Origin: Hyphococcus formosus | GTDB taxonomy: Bacteria > Pseudomonadota > Alphaproteobacteria > Caulobacterales > Parvularculaceae | Reading direction: 5' to 3' | DNA length: 64,000 nucleotides | Assembly: GCF_046736345.1 (NCBI RefSeq) | Contig: NZ_CP157210.1 | Location: forward strand, 1,798,001 to 1,862,000 | Notes under the pieces: generated by a model | What the model was told of the DNA's origin: nothing | Database searches by the model: none | Seen by the model: the letters and a program-made list of their open reading frames with translations, nothing else | Program-made: the position numbers and the translations under genes | Shown: one piece after another, positions 16,979 through 24,855 of the stretch | Layout: every line of letters begins with the position of its first letter | Position numbering within the stretch: position 1 is the first letter of the stretch

Positions 16979-17041
16979 CACGATTGATGTAAAGTTGAGC
17001 TAGTTTTCGGAAAACCCGTTTGTTTCGAAGGGTAACTTGTT

Positions 17042-17188
17042 ATGACCCGAGACCGAAGAAAGCTGATGCATCTTTTATTATTTATCGTGCTCTTGGCGGC
17101 TCTACTCCTCGCCACCGGCACGATTATCGCTCATGTCAGTTCACAAAATGCTCAACCCGAAATCGCGGCCAGTGATATGTCGGATTAA
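17042..17188 (+). CDS. 48-residue single-span membrane protein
   Basis: Short ORF with basic N-terminus M-T-R-D-R-R-K, then a single hydrophobic span of about 22 residues (L-L-L-F-I-V-L-L-A-A-L-L-L-A) and a polar acidic tail ending S-D-M-S-D. The orientation predicted by the positive-inside rule is N-in, tail in the periplasm. GAAGGG lies about 10 bp before the ATG, and a good FNR/FixK box lies 70 bp upstream, which argues that it is real. No family is recognised. It could be a small subunit of a membrane complex such as an oxidase, or a stress-induced small protein; these are guesses. Confidence 0.65.
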   Translation: MTRDRRKLMHLLLFIVLLAALLLATGTIIAHVSSQNAQPEIAASDMSD

Positions 17189-17249
17189 CGCTGATCCCTC
17201 TTGCAGAATCTTTAAATATAATTGCACCGCGTCATCTGTTTGTAGGATA

Positions 17250-18527
17250 TTATCCGATAGCGGATGGTACTTTCTCCGACATTTCCGGACGGTGTATGTC
17301 GGCCGCACTCGACATGTAATCACGTACGATCGGCGTCGATCTTAATGACTTTAAAAGCTGAATTTGAAAGACAACATGGTCGAGATACCGGAAAGATTGC
17401 TCCGAACTTGCTAGGTAAAATGACCATAACCGGCAAAATTCGTCACCATAAAGGCTTTGTGCTAAATCCTCATTTTTCTTAAATCGATTAAACCAATGAC
17501 GTAAAGTCTGAGCATAGTGCAGCCTTAGGATTTCTACGTCGCCGGTTATCAGGCCAGACTTTTCGACCGCAGGCGTGATTTCAGAAAGCGCAGGTATGTA
17601 GCCACCGGGAAATATGTGTTTTCGTATCCAGGGATTGGTCTCCTGAGGCACCCCGGACCGGCCAATAGTGTGTAGAAGCGCGAGGCCATTGGCGGTTAGG
17701 AGCGAATCGATCTTTTTGAAGAATCCGAAATAATCGCGCAGGCCGACATGTTCGAACATCCCTACAGATACTATTCTATCAAATTTATCTTATATATCTC
17801 TGTAGTCCGTAAGCTGAAACTTTACGCGATTGGAAAGTCCCGAATCCATCGCGCGTCGTCGCGCCACCTGAAGCTGGCCTGGCGATAATGTAACCCCTAT
17901 CACCCTAGCATCCGGATATTGGCGCGCTATCGATAATGCCAACCCGCCCCAGCCACATCCGATATCCAGAATGCGCATATTACTTTTCATATTTAGCTTT
18001 GCGATTATCCGCTGTTTTTTGATGCCCTGAGCCTCCTCAAGGCTCATCTGCGAATTCTCAAAAAAACCACACGAATATTGCATATCCGTATCGAGAAAAA
18101 GGCGATAGAGCCGATCATCGATATCATAATGTCGACGGACATTTTCCCCCGACTTGGAAACAGTATTTTTCGCTCTTATCGCCTTTGAGAAGCCGTCTAA
18201 ACCCTGCCTTACCCGTGCACCCGGCGATGCCCGGTATCGATCTATGTTTTTGAATAGAACTGCGATGACATTGTGTAAGGACTGGTCCGATACGCGAATA
18301 TTTCCTTTCACATATTCGTTTGGAAAGGCATAGGCGGGGTTTGCAATTAGACGCCTTATCGTACGATTACTTGTGATAGAAATATTAGGCGTGTCATCCG
18401 TCACCTCCGAAGAACGACCGTATTTTTCGGCTCGCCCAGACGGGTATTCAACAACAATTGCACCGTCGACAATCACGCGGTTCAAAATTCGATGTAATAA
18501 GCTTTCTTGGAGCATTTTACTCTCCAA
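17250..18527 (-). pseudogene. cfa: Cyclopropane-fatty-acyl synthase-like, interrupted by TAA
   Basis: The leftward frame from ATG 18527 encodes a CFA/mycolic-acid-cyclase-like methyltransferase: N-terminal domain, then the SAM motif I-L-D-I-G-C-G-W-G-G-L and F-Q-L-T-D-Y-R-D-I. A TAA stop at 17792-17790 follows, and the same frame continues D-K-F-D-R-I-V-S-V-G-M-F-E-H-V-G to a natural end at 17250. Thus one in-frame nonsense codon splits a gene of about 425 codons into 245 and 179. Both halves look otherwise well kept, so the change is recent or an error. An intact enzyme would add a methylene bridge to membrane lipid acyl chains. A perfect FNR box lies about 50 bp upstream. Confidence 0.85.
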
Positions 18528-18569
18528 TTTTTACAATAGATATTCACCTATTTTCCGTAATCGAAGTAA

Positions 18570-18583
18570 TTGATAAAAGTCAA
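18570..18583. promoter_or_regulatory. FNR/FixK box upstream of cfa-like pseudogene
   Basis: TTGATAAAAGTCAA is a good consensus match, centred about 50 bp from the ATG at 18527, close to the usual class II activator position. Confidence 0.75.
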
Positions 18584-18781
18584 AATTCAAGGCCAAAGTT
18601 CTAGTATCATAAGATTATTGATTGCGTTTATTGCACCCTCAAACCCCGCGCCCTTCGTGAGCCCCAAAGCGCCTATAATCGGTTCTTTCATGCAAAAGCT
18701 GCGTGGAACTTTCGCGCTGAATTACAGTTGGCAACTTTACATCGAGTGTTTTTTTGAGCGGGCTCTTTTTCGGTAACCCTC

Positions 18782-18824
18782 TTGACAAAAAGTACTCTAA
18801 CATTCATATACCCCTACAGGGTAT
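18782..18824 (+). promoter_or_regulatory. Promoter with ATACCC-N5-GGGTAT operator
   Basis: TTGACA (18782-18787) and a CATATA-type -10 (18805-18810) are 17 bp apart. The palindrome ATACCCCTACAGGGTAT (18808-18824) overlaps the -10 and start site, a repressor position. Its G/C-rich arms resemble operators of CsoR/FrmR/CstR-type repressors; no such repressor gene is in the window. Confidence 0.6.
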
Positions 18825-18840
18825 GCAAAGCGAGCAATCA

Positions 18841-19605
18841 ATGACGACTTCAAACACAAAAGCTTCACAAGCCACTCTATACAGAATGGTGATGGACAAG
18901 CATGTGTGTCCTTATGGGTTGAAATCAAAATGGCTATTGAAACGAAAAGGTTTTTCTGTCGAAGACCATCATCTGACAACACGCGAACAAACAGATGATT
19001 TTAAGGAAAAACATGATGTTTCGACTACGCCGCAAACCTTTATTGGCGAAGAACGGATTGGTGGATATGACGCCCTTCGGCAATACCTAACCGGCACTGG
19101 CCAAAAGGGCGACGAAACCTCCTATACGCCGGTTCTCATGATTTTCGCGATAAGCGCGCTTGTCGCTCTGTCCGTGACCGGGGCTTATACTGGAGATATA
19201 TTCACGATACGTACGATAGAACTGTTCGTTGCATTCGCCATGACAATGCTGGCGCTTCAAAAACTGAAAGATGTTGAGAGCTTTTCAACGATGTTTTTGA
19301 ATTACGACCTGCTTGCACGGCGTCGCGTAGGATATGCGTATTTATATCCTTTCGCGGAAGCATTTGCGGGTATTCTTATGATTGCTGGCGGAACAGCTGC
19401 GTTAATCGCCTCACCGGTGGCCCTGTTTATTGGCACCATCGGTGCAATATCGGTTTTTAAAGCCGTTTACTTAGAGAATCGAGAACTGAAATGCGCCTGC
19501 GTAGGCGGCAATTCGAATGTTCCTCTTGGGTTCGTTTCCCTAACCGAAAACCTGGCCATGATCGCCATGGGGTTATGGATGCCTATAAGCATTTTGGCTC
19601 TCTAA
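18841..19605 (+). CDS. Glutaredoxin-MauE membrane fusion protein
   Basis: About 254 residues. An N-terminal glutaredoxin-like domain has a CPYG site (Cys23, with Gly where classical dithiol enzymes have Cys) and the cis-Pro region S-T-T-P-Q-T-F. It is followed by a four-helix MauE/DoxX-type membrane domain with R-R-V-G-Y-A-Y-L-Y-P-F and a C-A-C motif (L-K-C-A-C-V-G-G). MauE proteins help disulfide formation in methylamine dehydrogenase; the fusion suggests membrane thiol or persulfide chemistry. ATG 18841 is chosen because ATG 18823 overlaps the operator palindrome. A role in metal, sulfide or electrophile response is inferred only from the operator type. Confidence 0.78.
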   Translation: MTTSNTKASQATLYRMVMDKHVCPYGLKSKWLLKRKGFSVEDHHLTTREQTDDFKEKHDVSTTPQTFIGEERIGGYDALRQYLTGTGQKGDETSYTPVLMIFAISALVALSVTGAYTGDIFTIRTIELFVAFAMTMLALQKLKDVESFSTMFLNYDLLARRRVGYAYLYPFAEAFAGILMIAGGTAALIASPVALFIGTIGAISVFKAVYLENRELKCACVGGNSNVPLGFVSLTENLAMIAMGLWMPISILAL

Positions 19606-20169
19606 ACGGGGTTGGGAACAAGGTTTCTAACCTATCGGAAACAACGCCTTGAGTGGCGGTGACGCAGACCACGCTTTAGGCGGCCACTATCGCATCGTGC
19701 GTTGACGCATTTAAGCGCCCAAGCGAAACGTCAAATCACAATTCAACCTATTTTCAGATTCTGCCCCCCCCCCGACGATCCCGAAATGTTAATGCCTACC
19801 GCCAGGGTGGTAGATTTTAGTGCCAGCGCCGAACATGAGCAGAAGAATTTTGCGTCGCGGTGAATGCGCAAAGCGTAGATGAAAATACTTCGCAAGCGCC
19901 GGTTTCAAGGCCTATCTGGCGTCGTCTAGGTCACACGGCATGAGACGGGAACGAGAGGTTCGAAGCGCATCTGGTGGAAACGGATTGGCCCAGTCTGGCC
20001 AACATTTCGGAAGACGCGGCGAGCCCCATAGTCGGGGCGATTATTTTTCGGTTTGGTGCAATCAATGAAGCCTTTGCCTGCATCGATCCGTGTACGCAAA
20101 TTTTCTCGATTAGCTACCCCGTCGGCTCCGACAATGCCCCGAATTCCCAGAAAGCACGCACCTCAGGCG
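19606..20169. other. Intergenic stretch, no recognised gene
   Basis: No ORF here resembles a known protein. It holds a run of ten C (19764-19773) and the left 40-bp direct repeat (19796-19835). Base composition is more GC-rich than the neighbouring FkbM gene. It may be debris of an element. Confidence 0.5.
19796..19835 (+). repeat. Direct repeat, left copy
   Basis: Starts CTACCGCC and ends with a 25-base perfect core beginning TAGATTTTAGTGCCAGCG. It matches 36 of 40 positions with 21766-21805 in the same orientation. Confidence 0.85.
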
Positions 20170-20763
20170 TTACGAGTTAAGGCAGGAAATCGCCACTTCA
20201 ATGATTTTTCGGGCTCTATCTATGTCCAACTCTTCTCGAAAGCGCGCGATCATCCAGGGGTCTCGAATAAGTATGGTCATGTCGAGGAAAACACGCGTGA
20301 GTTCCGCAGCCTCTTGCGAGGTAACGCACTTTTCCGATAGCATTTCTACAGCGAGGGACGTGATCATGTCCGAAAGTTTCGCGCTGTGGCGCGCAACGGC
20401 GTCCGGATTGCGTTGTGCCAGCAATAGATACGACTGAAAGAGGTCAGGGTCTTGGTCGTGCGCGGCGAGCTTTATGGCGAACTGCGTCTCAAGAAACGCG
20501 GCCAGCCGCGCGTCGGCTGGTCCTCCTGAAACGGCAATTCGGTTAAGCTTATTTTCCGTTTCCGCAAACCACCGTACGGCCAAGGCAGCCATGAGCGAGT
20601 CTTTTGACGGAAAGTAGCGGTAAGCGTTGGACTGGGACATGCCGCATTGCGCCGCAATGTCGGTGACCGTGACCTTGTCCGGTCCATGCCGGGTTAGTAG
20701 CGTCTCGGCGGCGAGAAGCATTCGTTCCTTCACAAGGTCGTCGTCAGGCCTCGGGCGGGGCAT
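20170..20763 (-). CDS. TetR-family regulator
   Basis: Of 198 residues from ATG 20763; the frame is open further upstream but that part overlaps the preceding gene. The N-terminal helix-turn-helix reads V-T-V-T-D-I-A-A-Q-C-G-M-S-Q-S-N-A-Y-R-Y-F, a clear TetR signature, followed by an all-helical ligand domain. It begins 1 bp after the stop of the methyltransferase gene, so the two form one transcript, probably autorepressed through the inverted repeat at 21237-21268. The ligand is unknown. It lies inside the segment bounded by 40-bp direct repeats. Confidence 0.88.
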   Translation of the reverse strand: MPRPRPDDDLVKERMLLAAETLLTRHGPDKVTVTDIAAQCGMSQSNAYRYFPSKDSLMAALAVRWFAETENKLNRIAVSGGPADARLAAFLETQFAIKLAAHDQDPDLFQSYLLLAQRNPDAVARHSAKLSDMITSLAVEMLSEKCVTSQEAAELTRVFLDMTILIRDPWMIARFREELDIDRARKIIEVAISCLNS

Positions 20764-20764
20764 A

Positions 20765-21205
20765 TTAGATCCAGCGTCTGACACGTGTCTTATAATCGCG
20801 CCATTCGTCACCAAACACACGCTCAGCTGCGCGTTCTTCGAAAGGGATATAATGTAGTTGCGAGACCGCGATGAAAAAGCCAACCGGCACTAACGACAGC
20901 CATCCATTAGCCAAAAGCGCAGCCCCCAGAAGAGCGAGAGCAAAACCAAGATACATTGGGTTCCGGCTCATTGCGAATAGGCCGTCCGTTACCAGCACGG
21001 TCGGGTCACGGAATGTATGTATATTTGTCTGTACACGACTAAAATGCCGGTTAGCAATGATCGTTATGGCGAAACCGATAGCAAAGACAATGGCACCTGA
21101 CCACTGCCATGGAATCGGAACAAGTCTTGGGCCCCAATTGACCCAATGACTGACTCCGATGAGGGCGAGCATCAATATCCAAAGCAGAGGCGGCAAAATG
21201 CGCAT
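20765..21205 (-). CDS. Isoprenylcysteine-methyltransferase-like membrane protein
   Basis: Of 146 residues with about four hydrophobic segments. The C-terminal motif S-R-N-P-M-Y-L-G-F, then H-Y-I-P-F-E-E-R-A-A-E-R-V-F-G-D-E-W and Y-K-T-R-V-R-R-W, is typical of the ICMT/phospholipid methyltransferase superfamily, which uses SAM at the membrane. Bacteria lack prenylated CAAX proteins, so the true substrate is unknown. First gene of a pair with TetR. Both lie between the direct repeats and may have arrived together. Confidence 0.85.
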   Translation of the reverse strand: MRILPPLLWILMLALIGVSHWVNWGPRLVPIPWQWSGAIVFAIGFAITIIANRHFSRVQTNIHTFRDPTVLVTDGLFAMSRNPMYLGFALALLGAALLANGWLSLVPVGFFIAVSQLHYIPFEERAAERVFGDEWRDYKTRVRRWI

Positions 21206-21236
21206 GGCAAGTCTCCTACACTAATGGAATTATATT

Positions 21237-21268
21237 ATAAATAATAAATATGCACAACTATTATTTAT
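21237..21268. promoter_or_regulatory. Inverted repeat, putative TetR operator
   Basis: ATAAATAATA (21237-21246) and TATTATTTAT (21259-21268) are perfect 10-bp arms with a 12-bp gap. They lie 32-63 bp before the start of the methyltransferase-tetR pair, in the promoter zone. Confidence 0.6.
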
Positions 21269-21384
21269 CGGTCGCCTTGCTTGTATTTGTGGATTTCCGT
21301 CCACACTCTGCCGAACCCCGACCACCTGACAAGCAGACTGAACCGTCAGGCGGCATCTGGCTGATCGAAGGCATCGGCTTTATC

Positions 21385-21668
21385 GTCGGTGTCGGACTTG
21401 ATGGGGGTTAGCCGTTCCTGGAAGTGATCAGCGACAGGCTGGGGCGAATAAGCTTTTTCCACAAGTTCTTCATGATTGCGGTCGTGTTCTTTGCCCTCGC
21501 CGTGCAGCTCTTCATCACCATCATGGAATTCAAGCTGACCACACTGGTCGGGTTTGCGCTCGTGCCGTTTGCCTCTGGAACAAGACGACGTTTCTGGGGG
21601 AACGCGATCACACGGCTCGTGCAATGGTTTGGCGGAAGTTCCCATCGAACACCGTATAGGCGTCGATA
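21385..21668 (+). pseudogene. trbL: trbL conjugation gene remnant
   Basis: In one frame the translation runs G-V-G-L-D-G-G, stop (TAG 21409), then P-F-L-E-V-I-S-D-R-L-G-R-I-S-F-F-H-K-F-F and A-V-Q-L-F-I-T-I-M-E-F-K-L-T-T-L-V-G-F, which is the core membrane segment of TrbL/VirB6-type mating-pair proteins. After V-P-F-A (about 21575) a one-base loss shifts the frame: the expected L-W-N-K-T-T-F-L continues in the next frame. So this is a short, decayed internal fragment with a nonsense codon and a frameshift. No other tra/trb gene is near. It points to a past integrative or conjugative element. Confidence 0.75.
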
Positions 21669-21702
21669 AACGGCCTCATCACTCTAATTTCGATCGTACG
21701 CG

Positions 21703-21725
21703 AAGAGGCCTGTTCCGGCCTCTTT
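21703..21725 (+). terminator. Hairpin terminator after trbL remnant
   Basis: AAGAGGCC and GGCCTCTTTT form a stem with a short TGTTCC loop and a run of T. Confidence 0.6.
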
Positions 21726-21765
21726 TGGATATGAGCAAATTAAACGACTTTGCAGCGAGTAAGGT

Positions 21766-21805
21766 CTACCGCCGGGATAATAGATTTTAGTGCCAGCGCC
21801 GAACA
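21766..21805 (+). repeat. Direct repeat, right copy
   Basis: 36/40 match with 19796-19835; the last 25 bases from TAGATTTTAGTGCC are identical. The two copies bound about 1.97 kb containing the TetR pair and the trbL remnant. Confidence 0.85.
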
Positions 21806-21926
21806 GGGGAAGTGGACTTTATGCGCCACCTCCAGGGTATCATCATTAATATTTCTACTAGACTGTATTTAATTGCCTCTATACTGTGCTTTACTATTGC
21901 CAGACTATCAAAAGGATTCCCCTGCT

Positions 21927-22901
21927 GTGGTCGATATGAAGCATGCGCTCGGGCTGGTCGCAGATAAAGCAATCACCGACGCAACCAATGCAATTCTCTT
22001 TGGCGAAACGTCGGTTGATTTCGTACAGTTATTCGACCGTACACTGTTATTCGTGTTCGAGGATGATTGGCTTCACGCCGCAACACCACAAGATAATCGA
22101 CACCTAACTCGCCAAGAAGCCTTAAAGCGCATATCAGAAGGCAAAGCGGTTGATTTTGGGAAGTACGCGGGTAACGGCAATGCTGGCGATGAAAAATTGC
22201 TCAAACGCTTCTGCGAAGTTTACGATACGTTCAATTTAGTGGATATAGGCGCAAATTATGGTCGCGAATCTGTCCGCTATCGAGCATTACTAACCAGCGA
22301 ATTTTTTCAAGATGTATCGTCGGCCCTGAAATCTCATGTTCTCGTCGACCCAGCCCACGCAGGACTTTTGGCCCCTGCCAATCTAATCCTTCACAGATTT
22401 GGTGACGGAATAATCGTGCGCGGTGCTATGGGCGATATAAATGGTGTTGAACGGTTTTACTTTAAACCAAACGTTACAACAGGTGGCACCACCCTACCAA
22501 ATGCTCAACAATTGAAAGAAGGTCGATATAAACACGTTCCTGTCCGCATAATTATGTGGGATTCTCTAGCAGAAAACCTGAATATTGAAGGCCCGACCTT
22601 CTTCAAAATAGACGTTCAGGGTGCTGAGCCACGGGTTTTTGACGGTGCTCGCCAATACATGCAGAAATATCCCTGCGCAGGAATATTTGAATTTTTCCCA
22701 AAGGCTGCGGCAGCGTTAAGAGACCAAACTGAATGGCTAAAACAAATGAATGCTCAATTTGATTTGTGGGATGTCCACATGGACCGTAAGCGCCTTAACA
22801 AAATTGATGATAATTTTGATTTATTTATTGATGAGGTCAACGCTAGAGATAATCCGTGGACTGACCTATTATTCGCGCCAAAAGGTTTCTATTTAATTTA
22901 A
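21927..22901 (+). CDS. FkbM-family methyltransferase
   Basis: About 324 residues from GTG 21927, which follows AAAAGGA by 9 bp; ATG 21936 is another option, and the longer TTG frame has no ribosome site. The SAM motif L-V-D-I-G-A-N-Y-G-R-E lies near residue 105, and F-F-K-I-D-V-Q-G-A-E-P-R-V-F-D-G-A is the FkbM hallmark. FkbM enzymes O-methylate sugars or polyketides, often on surface glycans. It stands alone, is AT-rich compared with the core genes and sits next to the repeat-bounded segment, which suggests acquisition. The acceptor is unknown. Confidence 0.82.
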   Translation: MVDMKHALGLVADKAITDATNAILFGETSVDFVQLFDRTLLFVFEDDWLHAATPQDNRHLTRQEALKRISEGKAVDFGKYAGNGNAGDEKLLKRFCEVYDTFNLVDIGANYGRESVRYRALLTSEFFQDVSSALKSHVLVDPAHAGLLAPANLILHRFGDGIIVRGAMGDINGVERFYFKPNVTTGGTTLPNAQQLKEGRYKHVPVRIIMWDSLAENLNIEGPTFFKIDVQGAEPRVFDGARQYMQKYPCAGIFEFFPKAAAALRDQTEWLKQMNAQFDLWDVHMDRKRLNKIDDNFDLFIDEVNARDNPWTDLLFAPKGFYLI

Positions 22902-23214
22902 TTAGCCCCGCAAAAGACGACGGCAAAATTTTCGGATTTTCATGATGCGCGCTCTAACATCTTTGATGCGCCGCTTCACGATTACGAGTCATCCATTTTC
23001 ACTAAATTACTCGCAAATTGCCTACCCGACCCGATCCTAACAGATCGGCCTAGCCATCAGCTCAGCACGATATAAGCGCCCAGATTTGGATTAACTAAAC
23101 AGAGCGCAAGGAGTGGGGCTAGTAATTGGGCGGGGCAAACGCTTCCGAATGCTCGCAGGCATCCATTTAAGCCGCTCACGCCAAAATTCTTTGCTGCCAG
23201 ATTTCAGAATTAAA
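22902..23214. other. Intergenic stretch, nothing recognised
   Basis: No convincing ORF, hairpin with T run or repeat was found between the FkbM gene and tRNA-Asp. Confidence 0.5.
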
Positions 23215-23291
<77 letters not shown>

Positions 23292-23565
23292 ATCAGATCA
23301 AGCTGACGCTCATCAGAGGGTGCCGTTTAAGATAGCCGACGATGCCCGTCAAGCGGAATATGGCGATTGAGGGGGCACAATCTTACTAATTCTTCTTGCG
23401 CGACTAAAAAGATACTGAATATCCGAGCATTGCCTCGGTTTCGCGCCCAGAATTGGGGATAATCATTAACGAATTACGCTTGGCCGGCTCCCTGTTGCCG
23501 AAGGCATATTTACCGGCATATTCATGCCCGCGCCTATTCGCAGATTAATCTATAAACGAGGCTCT

Positions 23566-24312
23566 ATGACTAACGCTCCCCAATTTTTGCAAGGCCCCAA
23601 TGGCCGCATCGCATACCGCAAAGTTGACGGCACAATCGCGCCGGGCATCATTTGGTTAGGTGGTTTCCAGTCAGACATGCTGGGCACAAAAGCAGAGCAT
23701 TTGAGCGAATGGGCATTATCGGAAAACCGACCATATTTGCGGTTTGACTATACTGGTCACGGCGAATCTGACGGCAAATTCGAAGATGGTTGCATAAGCG
23801 AATGGGCTGAGGACGCTTTGGCGGTCTTTGACAATGCAACTGAGGGCCCACAAATTCTGGTCGGGTCATCTATGGGGGGATGGATCGCCACTTTATTAGC
23901 GCAGCAACGGCCCGAGCGTATTGCTGCCATCGTCTTTATAGCACCCGCCCCTGACTTCACAGAAACGCTGATGTGGCCATCATTTACCGACGCCGAGCGA
24001 AATACCATCAATGCTGAAGGTCGGCTGGCGCAACCGTCGGAATATTCCGATGAGCCTCAAATTATTACAAAAAAACTGATTGAGGACGGCCGAAAAAATC
24101 TAGTGATGAATGGCCCTATCCCGATCAACTGCCCCGTAAGGGTATTGCAGGGTATGAAGGATGACGCGGTACCCTATAGCCACGCATTGCGCTTCGCTGA
24201 GGCACTGGCCACCGAGGATATAGAGATCTCCATCGTAAAATCTGGGGACCATCGCCTTTCAACGCCTGCGGATTTGGAACGACTTACCGCAACCATTGCG
24301 GCGGTGTCTTGA
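23566..24312 (+). CDS. Alpha/beta hydrolase
   Basis: Of 248 residues from ATG 23566, preceded by CGAGG; the frame opens 14 codons earlier but without a ribosome site. The nucleophile elbow G-S-S-M-G-G-W is clear, the oxyanion region is W-L-G-G-F-Q-S-D-M, and late Asp (M-K-D-D-A-V-P) and His (S-G-D-H-R-L-S) residues complete the triad. It resembles small carboxylesterases and palmitoyl-thioesterase-like hydrolases of the alpha subdivision. Cytosolic, since no signal is seen. The substrate is unknown. It stands alone upstream of the blaI-type gene. Confidence 0.88.
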   Translation: MTNAPQFLQGPNGRIAYRKVDGTIAPGIIWLGGFQSDMLGTKAEHLSEWALSENRPYLRFDYTGHGESDGKFEDGCISEWAEDALAVFDNATEGPQILVGSSMGGWIATLLAQQRPERIAAIVFIAPAPDFTETLMWPSFTDAERNTINAEGRLAQPSEYSDEPQIITKKLIEDGRKNLVMNGPIPINCPVRVLQGMKDDAVPYSHALRFAEALATEDIEISIVKSGDHRLSTPADLERLTATIAAVS

Positions 24313-24331
24313 GACCAGTCCACCGGAACCA

Positions 24332-24407
24332 CTCGTCGCAACTCCACAACGACTTGTCGCAGAACGCAGCAAACCTCCAAGCACAGCCCTTGCGACAGTT
24401 GTCGCAA
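24332..24407. promoter_or_regulatory. Operator cluster upstream of blaI-type gene
   Basis: CTCGTCGCAA (24332), CTTGTCGCA (24353-24361) and the 18-bp palindrome TTGCGACAGTTGTCGCAA (24390-24407; perfect 8-bp arms) lie 60-140 bp before the repressor start. The half-site recurs in front of the RND operon. Confidence 0.6.
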
Positions 24408-24468
24408 TCCCATAAGCTAGCCATCAGAATTGGGGGCAATTCGCCCTGTTTTATTGGTTTTACGCTAT

Positions 24469-24855
24469 ATGGCCGATCTAAAGGGTGCAGACCCCACCAA
24501 ACCTGAACTCGCGATACTCAAACACCTCTGGCAGGCGAAAGAGATGAGCGCGCGGGAGATCCACAGCAAAATCTCCTCCGAATTCGACTGGTCTTATTCA
24601 ACCGTGCGGACCGTATTGGACCGTATGGCTGATAAAGGCCTTATTTCAAAAACCGCAATTGACGGCGTGAACATTTACGAACCACAGATCGGCAAAGTGA
24701 CCATGCTTTCCCGAATGATCGCCGATTTTTCAAAGCGGGTACTGGAACTCGACTCAACCCCCGCGGCCGCATTTTTTTCAGACTCAAAGTTGCTTAGCGA
24801 CGAAGAGCTTGAAGAACTGCAATCGGTACTTCGGAAATCGGAGGAAGAATCATGA
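24469..24855 (+). CDS. blaI: BlaI/MecI/CopY-family repressor
   Basis: Of 128 residues from ATG 24469; a TTG in frame at 24430 gives a longer form without family support. The winged helix P-E-L-A-I-L-K-H-L-W-Q-A-K, then W-S-Y-S-T-V-R-T-V-L-D-R-M, is the BlaI/PenR signature. The C-terminal dimer helices are acidic. BlaI proteins repress until a membrane M56 sensor protease triggers their cleavage. The stop overlaps the M56 gene by ATGA, giving the expected repressor-sensor pair. No beta-lactamase is in the window; a nearby RND efflux operon shares the candidate operator. Confidence 0.88.
   Translation: MADLKGADPTKPELAILKHLWQAKEMSAREIHSKISSEFDWSYSTVRTVLDRMADKGLISKTAIDGVNIYEPQIGKVTMLSRMIADFSKRVLELDSTPAAAFFSDSKLLSDEELEELQSVLRKSEEES

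Noticed and set aside
19974..20180. Small ORFs in the gap left of the TetR gene
   Set aside because: No ribosome site and no recognisable family. They may be debris, but I cannot show it.
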